From: Arenicola marina | Lineage: Eukaryota > Annelida > Polychaeta > Arenicolidae | Length of the DNA: 64,000 nt | NCBI GenBank assembly: GCA_964019135.1 | Contig: OZ025253.1 | Location: 5,027,059 to 5,091,058, forward strand | Reading direction: 5' to 3' | In this document: positions 10,921-20,875 of the stretch, piece by piece | Layout of the letters: the number at the start of each line of letters is the position of its first letter | How positions within the stretch are numbered: position 1 is the stretch's first letter | Notes under the pieces: generated by a model | What the model saw: only the letters and a program-made list of their open reading frames with translations | What the model was told of the DNA's origin: nothing | The model's database searches: none | Translations under genes and position numbers: made by a program

Positions 10921-11021
10921 TATAAACAATATAAAAGTGGGAAAACAATAAGAGAGATACAATAATCTTGCAGTGTTACGTACGTCTTGCTAATGCATTT
11001 TGTCTTCCAACTCCAATCTAG

Positions 11022-11971
11022 AACATGACGTACAACCACCGGACGTTGGTTTCTGCACGTTTGAAGATAGACGTATGTGGATCAGGGCCGAGTGTGAAGC
11101 CAACAACTGGACCGATCCAGGGGTCGAGCGCGACATGAACTTCCGGTGGTTACTGGTGGACGACGTTAATAAGGTCATGTACTGCCCAATCTCCAAGGTC
11201 GGCTGTACGACCTTCAAGGCCGTAATGATGGCCGGCATCACAAGGACACCGATTAAAGAACTTCTCGAGCAGGTCCGGCGTCGCAATAATAAATTAAAAA
11301 ACCCCGGCTATATGGCTGAGGTCGGACTGAAATGGTTGAGAGATATGACCCCCGCCGAGAAGGACCTCCGACTGAAGACCTACTACAAGTTTGTGGTGGT
11401 ACGACACCCGTTGGATCGACTGATCTCGGCCTACCATGACAAGGTGATCCATACTCCTGTCAAAACATCCAATATGTTCCAAATGTTCCGCCAAAATCGC
11501 GAGGCGATCGAAAATTTTCCCAATATCAGCCGACCTCTTTACTCCGGTGACTCCTTCACGCCCAATCTGACGGAGTTCCTCACGCTGCTGGCCGCGGGGT
11601 ATGACAGTTGGTTCTGGAACCAACATTGGCGCACCTACTACGATCAGTGTCGACCCTGCGAAGTCCATTATGATGGCGTCATTAAAATGGAGGCAATCGA
11701 GGACGAGATCTCAGAGATATTTAAGAGCTATCCCGGACAAAATATGAGCCTTCCGTCCTTGCACCAGACCAGAGTGATAACTGTCGCAGAAAAAATGGCG
11801 GCTATGCAATCAGCCTTGGCTGACATCGACATGTTGACTCTTGAACGCCTGATGAGAAAAATTGAAAAGGATTTGAAAATCTTTGGCTATAGAATCGACA
11901 CACAGCAGTCCACTGCTAGTTGTGGATATTCAAATGAAAAGAGGACAAACTTGTTACAGCAATGCTGTTAA
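11022..11971 (+). CDS. Carbohydrate sulfotransferase (HNK-1ST/CHST8-14 type), terminal exon
   Basis: The product transfers sulfate from PAPS to a glycan, normally in the Golgi lumen. The open frame from 11000 gives 323 residues (numbering from that Met). The 5'-phosphosulfate site is ISKVGCTTFK (64-73) and the 3'-phosphate site is VVRHPLDRLISAYHDK (133-148), both typical of Sulfotransfer_2. The C-terminal part (HQTRVITVAEK, then LERLMRKIEKDLKIFGY) also fits the family. Family members are type II membrane proteins, yet no membrane anchor is visible here. A pyrimidine-rich tract ending CTAG at about 11017-11021 could be a 3' splice site joining in phase 1, so I take this as the last exon of a gene whose 5' exons were not found. 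Stop is TAA. A possible ATTAAA polyadenylation signal is near 12593. The less likely alternative is an intronless copy. Confidence 0.85.
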
Positions 11972-12682
11972 TAACGTAGAGAACTGTATTTTTGACATCT
12001 GAGGCCGTATCCGTTTCACTGTGATTCCACCGTGAACAGTAGGAGAGACTTATAGTTTTTTTAAGTACAAAGATGCCGGTCTGTCCAGCGTCAATGCACT
12101 ACTGATTCGGCGGCCATCCATTAACTGTAAAAATATTTCAATATTGAATAGAAAAATAGAAAAGTATTTAAATATTTATATAATAATATCACGTATTGAA
12201 AAATTTAATTTCTTGACAAGTATTTCGCCTTCCTACTTGTCTGATATGCTACGGTTTCTCTAAAGCTGATCTCAACCATCTTGTGGTGTAATGACCAGCG
12301 AGAGTAGACCCAGAGACTAAACGCCGTTAAACGTAGCTCGGTGACGGGAAATGTGAACTGCGAGGTTATCAGGAGACGACAGCGCTTTACACGCCAGTCA
12401 TTGACAAATCAAACCCAAATTCTCCAGGTATGGACAGCCACCTCCGCCAAAACTGTCGTCAACCCCTATTTGACCTGTGACCACACACGATATTTATTGC
12501 GCAATTTCTTACTGTCGTATCGAGTTCTCCGCTACCCCGATCCACTAGGTACCTCTCTCCCTTGTTAAAAGTAGAAAAGTTGCATAATACCATTAAAATA
12601 TTAGACTTCCATTAAGTCATCAATGCCAAACAAAAAAGTGGCTTTACAAACTGTGTCGATGAAGCTGTAGGCGAACCGGCTA
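11972..12682. other. Probable sulfotransferase 3' UTR, then unassigned
   Basis: No further coding is supported. AT-rich sequence at 12120-12220 carries nothing recognisable. Confidence 0.35.
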
Positions 12683-14336
12683 TTGGCCAGGTTATTTAGT
12701 ATAAAATTCCACGAACTGTACAATTCTGTCTCATACAAAAAATCTGATATGACTAGAGTAATCACTGAGATTGATAGCAATCTTAAGCAGAAATGCTGCA
12801 ACGGTCTATGCAAAGCAAAGCATAGTATATCTCTTCAAGATGTTCATAGCATTATCAAACTATTAAAAGCTGGTAAAGGGGATGGTAATCAAGGACACTC
12901 TACGGATCATGTCATTCATGGGACAGATAGGTTGTATGCGTATATATCATTGCTTTTTAGTAGGATTCTCGCCCGCAGGTACGCTGCTAGCGACAATATA
13001 AGACAGCGGTATTGCTATTAGTAGTGTGCTAGGGAAGGTACTAGACCATGCCATTCTCAAGAGCAATGAACATATTTTCAAATCCTGCGAGCAACAATTT
13101 GGTTTTAAAAAGGGGCACTCAACCACCCAGTGCACCTTTGTATACAAAGAAGTTATCCAATATTACATGAACGGCGGAGGTGATGTGTATACCGTATTAT
13201 TAGACGCAAGTAAAGCGTTTGACTGTCAATTACGTCAAGTTGTTTCACACACTTCTTCAAAGAAATATATGCTCCGTTTTAGCAAGATTTCTCCTATTAC
13301 TTTACACAAACCGGAAGGTAAGGGTGCGTTGGGCAAATTTCTTAAGTCCACCATTCGCGGTTAACAACGGAGTGAAGCAAGGTGGTGTTATGTCGCCCAT
13401 ACTGTATTGTGTTTATAATGACGCACTGATAACCCGTTTGCAACGTTCAGGATTTGGTTGCCACGTGGGTCAGGTATTTGTCGGGGCATTGGGATACGCT
13501 GATGATTTGGTGATACTAGCCCCAAGCCGATCTGCTCTTGGTTGTATGCTAAACATTGCTAGCGAATACGCTAAAGAATATGACATCAAATTCAATCCGC
13601 AGAAGAGTCAGTTGTTGATATTCCGTCTGGATGATCTGGCTGAAACCCAAATCCAGTTCGAGACCTTAAGGCACAACAAACCGCCATACACTTAGGCAAC
13701 TTGGTAGGCGGCGCATCAGGGAATAAGGCTATAGTCGGCCACTGCTTAAATGCATTTATGAGAAAGGTGAATGTTTTTCACGCTCAATTTAAACACGTGT
13801 CCCTCCAAATTAAATACAATCTTTTCACGACATTTTGTATGTCTGCCTATGGTAATCAGCTATGGGACTTCTCAAACGCGGCGTGTCGTTGTTACTACAC
13901 TGCCTGGCGGAAAACAGTGCGTATGCTGTTCAATCTTCCGTATCGAACTCATTCCCCGCTACTACCTGTTATATGTAATGATCATTCGGTAGAACTACAA
14001 CTACACTTAAGGCTCATGACATTTGTTCGTAGTATCTTGACCAGTGAAAATATGTATACAAAGACCTGTGACAGACTCGCTTTTAACGGAAGTGAGTCGA
14101 ATATCAGTAAAAGTATTAACTACATATGTGATCAATATAAAATCAGTAAATATAACATTAAGACGTTTACCATCTCGGAAATTAAGTCACTCATGATTAA
14201 TCACACCGCCTCTGTCTCTATTGAATACGAAATGCGCGCTGGTGCGATATTAGATATGGATATCGTGACAGCGTCAACCTGGAAAGGTGTCATCGTCTGG
14301 GTTACAAAGTTAGCCATACTCGCCCGCGAGCCATAG
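12683..14336 (+). pseudogene. Decayed LINE reverse transcriptase
   Basis: Three pieces of one RT lie in order in different frames. 12683-13021 carries the region before the palm (LYNSVSYKKSD, LLKAGKGDG, DHVIHGTDRL). 13026-13225 carries VLGKVLDHAI, QFGFKKGHSTTQCTF and LLDASKAFDC. 13225-13695 carries VNNGVKQGGVMSPILY and the catalytic YADDLVIL. 13701-14336 carries the thumb and C-terminal region (NLPYRTHSPLLP). Frameshifts lie near 13015, 13225 and 13690. No endonuclease is visible upstream, so the copy is 5'-truncated. The pattern fits a jockey-superfamily-like non-LTR element, but I did not assign the clade. Confidence 0.8.
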
Positions 14337-15025
14337 TGGCAAGGCTCACATCCCAAAAAGACGTAGATCATTTATTGGAATTCTCTCGAAAGAAACTTCC
14401 AAGGGGTAAATCCCTCATTAAGATCACCCCGCATTACCCCACGGATATCTATGAGAGGCGGCGAGAGTACGTCGAACGTGCGCAGGCGGCCAGGGATAAG
14501 GCTGCCCCCCACCGTATTCAGACCCGGGTGACCAATGACGCGTTATACATCAATAACGAACGACAAAAGCCTGATTTGACCACAATATCGGCCAACGATC
14601 TGATGAGCCTCTCACCTCAGCAAAGGGAAGAAGAAGCATCTGATGCACCGGAGCAAATTCTGGGAGAACTAATCACGCAAAAAGGAGCTACAGCCTGCGC
14701 AACGATCGCCCCAGTCGAGACGCTCCAGGATGTGAGGAAGACTCAGCACCGCCTGCTGCTGGACCCGAAGCGGGCCATGGCGATGCATAACGTCGTAGCC
14801 TACCGCCTCGCCAACAACCAGGAGGGAAGGAATGACGATGGCGACCATGGGACCGGCCGCCACGTGCGATACATTCTGAGGCGCCATAACATCGACAACG
14901 TCATCATCGTTATCACCAGGCGCTTCGCAGAGAAAACATCAAAGAGGGACAGCTTCAAGCTGCTGGAAGCGGCGGTCGAATCGGCGCTGCGAGAACATAA
15001 ACACCGAGCCATCCTGGGCACTTAA
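14225..15025 (+). CDS. L1 ORF1-like fragment fused to an IMPACT/YigZ-like domain
   Basis: The frame is open from 14225; the first Met is 14336 and lies inside the conserved part, so the true start is upstream or lost. Just before it the frame reads VNLERCHRLG and then HTRPRAIVARL, typical of L1-type ORF1 proteins. From the Met, residues 1-80 continue that domain (ITPHYPTDIYERRREYV at 30-46, VTNDALYINNERQ at 65-77). Residues about 128-212 match the IMPACT N-terminal (UPF0029/YigZ) pattern: MHNVVAYRL (150-158), NDDGDHGTGRHV (166-177) and NVIIVITRRF (188-197). The usual RWYGG loop reads RRFAE. IMPACT proteins act on translational control through GCN1 in eukaryotes; no such role is shown for this protein. 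It overlaps the end of the RT above in another frame, so it may belong to a different element. Base composition is more GC-rich than the RT. Confidence 0.65.
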   Translation: MRNARWCDIRYGYRDSVNLERCHRLGYKVSHTRPRAIVARLTSQKDVDHLLEFSRKKLPRGKSLIKITPHYPTDIYERRREYVERAQAARDKAAPHRIQTRVTNDALYINNERQKPDLTTISANDLMSLSPQQREEEASDAPEQILGELITQKGATACATIAPVETLQDVRKTQHRLLLDPKRAMAMHNVVAYRLANNQEGRNDDGDHGTGRHVRYILRRHNIDNVIIVITRRFAEKTSKRDSFKLLEAAVESALREHKHRAILGT

Positions 15026-15544
15026 ACTCCCAAAACCTAAGGGTTCTGCACCCATTTGGTAGGTTAAACTAAAGACAATGTATGGTATGTTACTGTATAC
15101 TGTATATTGTATGATGTATAATATAAGACGCCCGCGTTGTTTACGCCCACCCCCACCCCCAAATACACTAAGTCAATCCATATGTGACGCCCATTACCGC
15201 CCCCCCCCCCCCACCCACCTCGAGCATTCCAGGCCGGACGTAACATGAGTGCCTAGTCTCGGGGTAGGTTCTGGGTCCTCTCCCACCCATTATCGTTCTA
15301 TGACATAATTCAATACCACCGAACCCTCATGTATTGACTGTGATTGTGGTACTTCGCGTTCACACTCTTTGTAAATATGTTTTGTGTTTGTCTGCTTTGA
15401 GCTGTTGTATTTTGTGCTCCATGAATGTTTACGGACTGAGATTCTCAGGTGGTTCAAACTCAATTATATTCATCTTCATGGTATGAAATGTATTTCTCAA
15501 ATGGCATATCTTGAGTCAATATTATTGGACGAAGAGTTAATAGT
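15026..15544. other. No gene seen; poly-C run at about 15199-15212
   Basis: Possibly untranslated parts of the flanking LINEs. No boundary motif or coding region was recognised. Confidence 0.35.
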
Positions 15545-15739
15545 ATGGGTAAAATGTCCTTAGAGGAGTCCATGCTAAGACAGTTTGGCGGCGTGACGCC
15601 AAACTCTTTATGCTCGGTTCTCCAGACTGATAATGATGAAGAAGGCAGCGATGGACCAGATCTCATTAGGCACTCTCCATATTGCTCAGACGATAATTTC
15701 ATAATTACTTTTGTAAGGGACGGTTCACTGTACTACGTC

Positions 15740-16656
15740 TTAATTGTTGCTCTATCTCGGCTAAATTTGAGGAAATTAAAATATTTACAGAAAGTATGCA
15801 AAGTAAAGGTCAATATTTTTCGGTTATATGTATTCAAGAGAGCTGGCTGTCGGAGGATTGTGATACATCTCGCTTTAAGCTCAATGGCTATACCACAATA
15901 TCACAGGGTAAAGCACGCACTGCGCATGGGGGCCTTATTATATATATACGTGAAGATCTTAATTATAATATTGTGGCAAATGTTGTCGATAAAACAACAT
16001 GGGAAGGATTATTTATAGAAATATCTAGTTTTTGTTGGAACAAAAAGATTATTATTGGAAATATATATAGACCCCCATGTGAACTAATTAGTAATTACAA
16101 ACAGTTTACTGAAGAGTTCAGCCAAGCTCTCAATTCTGTAGAGAAGCACAACAAGGAGTTTGTCATAGCCGGTGATTTCAATATTGATCTCCTTAAGATC
16201 CATGAAAAACAATGCATTAGCGATTTTTTTGATATGATAACAACTCACAGTTTTTTCCCAAGAATTACGCTGCCAACACGCATATCAAGACATAGAGCAT
16301 CTCTCATTGACAATCTGTTTTGTAAAATATCATCACACACGCTTCAAGCCAATGCTGGTATACTAGTAAAAGCAATCGCGGACCATCTACAGTACTTTAT
16401 CAGTATACCACATCCTCAAGTTAAACAAATGGTTCCGAAAATGATTTTAATCAAAACCTACGACCATGATTCTGTAATGAAATTCAGAGAGGAGATAAAA
16501 TCACATGAGATCTACCACAGACTAGATAAAAATGTTAGCTCGAATCCAAATAGTAATTATGATATTGTTGAAAATCTTGTTCGAACATCCAAAGAAAATT
16601 GCCTTCCGACAGAATTAGTGAAATTCTCTAAATATAAGCATAAAAAATCAAATTGA
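15740..16656 (+). pseudogene. LINE endonuclease domain
   Basis: An exonuclease-endonuclease-phosphatase fold of LINE type: LNCCSISAKFEEI (LNCRSL motif, with the usual Arg as Cys), VICIQESWL, GGLIIYIRED, NIYRPP, AGDFNIDLL and DNLFC, followed by ADHLQYFI in place of SDH. The frame ends at TGA 16654-16656 in the linker before RT. Confidence 0.8.
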
Positions 16657-16669
16657 ATTTCCAGTGGGA

Positions 16670-18645
16670 TTCTAAAGTCGATCAACTTTAGGGATTAGCT
16701 ATATAAAAGATTAAAGAAAACTCCACAAACATCGCCTTTATTTAACGCCCTCAAAGTAAACCTACAAACTTATAATGGAATATTGCGTCGCATGATTGCT
16801 GAAGCCAAAAGACATTACTATCATGCAGTTTTTTCTAAATGTAAAAGCGATATCAAACAAACTTGGGCAGCACTTACAGAGGTGTTAAATCGCAAAAAGA
16901 CAAAAGGGAATGGCCTAGGTATATTTAAGGTAGATGGCAGAACAATCTCTGATAAGCAAGACAGAGCTACTAAATTTAATGATTTTTTTGCCAACATTGG
17001 TCCCAACCTTGCTGAAGAACTTACTAACTCAGGTGACCAGTTTAAGGCATACTTAAAAAACCCAAGCCCAGATACCTTGCAATTTACGTTAACCGATCCA
17101 AACGAAATAGGAGATATAATTGATAAACTGAAACCCAAACCCAGCTGTGGTCATGACGGCATCTCGGTTAAACTTCTCAAAGTGATTAAGTCAGAATTAA
17201 CTCGAACCTTATCGCTGATAATTAATCAAACACTCACAACTGGGACTCTTCCTGATAAGTTAAAGATAGCCAAAGTAACTCCCGTTTATAAAACTGGCGA
17301 CGTAACTTCATTCAACAACTGTAGACCAATATCATTATTACCAGCAATATCCAAGGTATTTGAAAAGGCATTAGCAAATAAAATTCTTAAACACTTCCAG
17401 CAACATAATCTCTTCAATAATAGTCAATACGGATTTAGATTAAAACATTCTACAGAATTAGCTAATCTTGAACTAATTGATCGTACTATGCAATATATGG
17501 ATAATGGACAAACTCAATATTTTCCTAGACCTATCTTTTGACACAATATATCACAAAATATTGATTTATAAATTGAGCCATTATGGCATACGTGGCATGG
17601 CTCTAGAAGTGCTAAAGAATTATTTAACCGATCGTAAACAATATGTTGAAATTGATAACTATGGCTCCGAGTTAGCCCATTTAACAACAGGAGTCCCCCA
17701 AGATTCAATACTGGGTCCGCTTCTTTTTATCATTTACATGAATGATATCACGTCGGCCAGCGACCTCTTTCATTTTATATTGTATGCAGATGACACTACT
17801 CTGATAGGTACCTCAAGCCCAGTACAAACTGAAACATCAGCATCCTCCAGTGCCTTATTAAACGATGAGCTAAGTAATATAAGCAAATGGTTAAATGCCA
17901 GTAGACTGTCATTAAATCCTAGTAAGAGTAAATTCATGGTCTTCCATATGCCTGGCAAGAAACTGCAGTTGCCAGATATTGTAATAAATGATGTAAAAGT
18001 TGAATGCGTAGATGAATTCAACATGCTGGGTTTAACAATTACCAAGAATATGACAAGATCTGCATTAAAATCTCAAAGGTCCTGGGAATATTGAATAGAC
18101 TCAAATATACTCTGCCCAAATACACTCTTTTAACTATATACAATTCCCTCATTATCCCGTACATAAACTACGGCATACTAGCTTGGGGTTACTTTGGGGA
18201 ACGAATATATAAACTACAGAAAAGGGCAGTAAGAATTATATCGCTGAGCAATTTTAAGGCTCACAGCGAGCCCCTTTTCAAACAGCTAAACCTACTAAAA
18301 CTGGAAGATATTCACCGTTTACAAAAATTAAAGTTCTATCACAAATTAAAAAATAATAATCTCCCCACGTACATCTCACAGATCCCCATAACACGTGCCT
18401 ACGAAATACACTAACATAATACAAGATATAAGGATTATGCTCCTACAAGTAGAGTTTACCATGATTATGCGAAGAAATGCATTAGACATTGCCTAATTGA
18501 AATTGTAACTACCGAACCTGCAATAATTTTAGATAAGATCAATACGCACAGCCTGATAGGATTCTCAAAGTATATCAAAGATAATATCATAAGCAATTAT
18601 TCTGACCATTGTGGTCTTTTGAATTGCCATACATGTCAGAAATAA
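16670..18645 (+). pseudogene. LINE reverse transcriptase and C-terminal region
   Basis: RT blocks in order: KPSCGHDGISVKLL, KIAKVTPVYKTGD, NNCRPISLLPAISKVFEK, YGFRLKHSTELA, FLDLS-FDTIYHKIL (the usual KA pair after LDLS is absent), GVPQDSILGPLLFIIYMND, YADDTTLIG and LNPSKSKFMVF. The C-terminal part has NSLIIPYINYGILAWG and LQKRAVRII. It needs two frame changes and has a stop after 18411, with homology going on to LLNCHTCQK near 18640. Confidence 0.8.
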
Positions 18646-19247
18646 CATTAGCCCCTCCGCCTCGCCCCTCCCCTCCACCGCTCCCCCGCCCCCCCCCCCC
18701 ACCCGCAACGTCAGCCCTCTCACAACTCACAATTTGTAAGTAACATATAATAGAAAATCTCGTGCTTTTCTCACTGTTTGAGTTCCAATTATATCATTCG
18801 TCTATGTTAGAACAACTCCAGGTGGCTCAGACGAGAGCGGTGTTCAACCTTAGTCTGAGTCTCCTGTGTTAAAGTGATGTTTATCTTTCATCTATGATCA
18901 TTTATGTATTAAATATTATCGCTTTGACGAATAAATGATTTTGAATCTGAAGCTGAATCTAGACTTCCTGCAATTTAAGATGAATGCCACTGACCCAGTT
19001 GAAGTGCATAATTTGAACGAGATTATCGAATATTTATGCATAACATAGGCCCCCAATGCAACGTTGACGTTTAATTCAGTTGATTGTCATTTACTCTTTA
19101 AGTTTATCTCGTTTAATTCCCATTCTTTGTGTTGTATTTATTCTGTGTGTTTATGTCTGGTGAACTACAAGTTCAAATTAAAATATATATATTAAAATAT
19201 TAGCTACATTTGGTTTTTGTTCTGTTATTATGTTGCCTTATTATTAA

Positions 19248-19604
19248 AGTTATCCTGCTGTAATTGTTTATATTACCAACCTCTTCTCCATGTCAAATAA
19301 GTATAATCGATCTGTCTTGAATACTGAAAGCCTGTGGGCTATCCGGAGAGGAACACTTTCATCACCGGAGCAGAAGTTGGTTGCCGGCTTTATATTCCTG
19401 CGCGCCTGTTCGCTGTTATGGTATTCTGTGTGATGTCGACCCCGGCTCACTATCACGTCCGCGCGCAATATAAATAAACCGCGCAGTTTTATGTTGAAAT
19501 TGTTTTTTACGGACTCAAAGACATATAAAACATATGCATCATATATTGGAGATACTTTCAGTCTTAGTTCTAGGACGTAAAAAATTAGGATGGCGTAGGA
19601 TGCT
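19248..19604 (+). mobile_element. TTAA MITE, copy 2
   Basis: Flanked by TTAA at 19244-19247 and 19605-19608. It shares the full block order of copies 1 and 3 (GTCAAATAAGTATAAT, CTGAAAGCCTGTGGGCTAT, CCGGCTTTATATTCCTGCG, GCAGTTTTATGTTGAAATTG). It is more diverged at its ends. It abuts the 41-bp minisatellite. Confidence 0.7.
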
Positions 19605-19639
19605 TTAAAGGAAAGCTCATGAATATGATGTAATTATGT

Positions 19640-20875
19640 CGCAGTCACACCTGGTGATGGCGCGTGAACCTGTACAGCCGTCACCAATGGCCGTTGATGG
19701 CGCGTGGACCGGCACAGTCCGTCACCAATGGCCGGTGATGGCGCCTGGCTCTGTACAGCCCGTCACCAATTGCCGGTGATGGCGCCTGGACCTGTACAGC
19801 CCGTCACCAATGACCGGTAATGGCGCGTGGACCTGTACAGTCAGTCACCAATGGCCGGTGATGGAGCGTGGACCTGTAAAGCCCGTCAACAATGGCCGGT
19901 GATGGCGCGTGGACCTGTACAAGATTCAAGATTCAAGATTCGTTTATTTGAACAAGTATGACGTAGATACAAACGAGAAGTGAAACAAATAGTGTCGATT
20001 TGGCCGGGAGACTCCAACTAAGACCTTAAACTTAAGGTCGCTGGCGCTAGAGCCACCCACGTACAACCCGTCACCAATAGCCGGCAGCGAGTCACCAATG
20101 ACCGGTGATAGTGCGTGGACCTGTACAGCCAGTCACCAATGGCCGGTGATGGCGCGTGGACCTGTACAGCCCGTCATCAATGGCCGGTGATGGCGCGTGG
20201 ACCTGTACAGCCAGTCACCAATGGCCGGTGATGGTGCGTGGACCTGTACAGCCCGTCACCAATGGCCGGTGATGGCGTGTGGACCTGCTCAGCCCGTCAC
20301 CAATGGCCGGTGATGGCGCGTGGACCTGTACAGCCCGTCACCAATGGCCGGTGATGGTGCGTGGACCTGTACAGCCCGTCACCAATGGCCGGTGATGGCG
20401 CGTGGACCTGCTCAGCCCGTCACCAATGGCCGGTGATGGCGCGTGGACCTGTACAGCCCGTCACCAATGGCCGGTGATGGCGCGTGGACCTGCTCAGCCC
20501 GTCACCAATGGCCGGTGATGGCGCGTGGACCTGTACAGCCCGTCACCAATGGCCGGTGATGGCGCGTGGACCTGTACAGCCGTCACCAATGGCCGGTGAT
20601 GGCGCGTGGACCTGTACAGCCCGTCACTAGTGGCCGGTGATGGCGCGTGGACCTGTACAGCCAGTCACCAATGGCCGGTGATGGCGCGTGGACCTGTACA
20701 GCCCGTCACCAATGGCCGGTGATGGCGCGTGGACCCGTACAGCCCGTCACTAGTGGCCGGTGATGGCGCGTGGACCTGTACAGCCAGTCACCAATGGCCG
20801 GTGATGGCGCGTGGACCTGTAGAGCCCGTCACCAATGACCGGTGATGGCGCGTCGACCTGTACAACCCGTATGCT
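19640..20875. repeat. 41-bp minisatellite, interrupted once
   Basis: About 27 copies of a 41-bp unit containing GTCACCAATGGCCGGTGATG and GCGTGGACCTGTACAGCC. TCACC and GGTGA within the unit are inverted, so each copy can form a small hairpin. Copies are mostly over 90% alike. A LINE tail interrupts the array at about 19923-20060. Confidence 0.9.
19923..20060 (-). mobile_element. LINE 3' tail inserted into the minisatellite
   Basis: On the minus strand the segment ends with AAATAAACGAATCTTGAATC and further short GAATCTT repeats, the 3' tail style of CR1/L2-group LINEs. GTACAA occurs at both edges (19917-19922 and about 20061-20066) and may be a target duplication. It is strongly 5'-truncated (about 138 bp). 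Confidence 0.65.

Larger units (their letters stand above)
15545..18970 (+). mobile_element. CR1/L2-like EN-RT LINE, near full length in ORF2, decayed
   Basis: One ORF2 is spread over several frames: 15545-15755 (leader), about 15740-16656 (endonuclease), 16783-17541, 17477-18094 and 18091-18645 (RT and C-terminus). Frame changes lie near 15750, 17520 and 18090, with in-frame stops after 16653 and 18411. The 3' end is marked by AATAAATGATTTTGAATCTG followed by a short GAATCT repeat ending near 18963. Such short 3' tandem tails are usual for CR1/L2-group elements. No ORF1 is found upstream. The element is an inactive copy. Confidence 0.8.

Noticed and set aside
11022-11286. Minus-strand open frames over the sulfotransferase
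   Set aside because: They are shadows of the plus-strand gene, which has the conserved PAPS-binding motifs.
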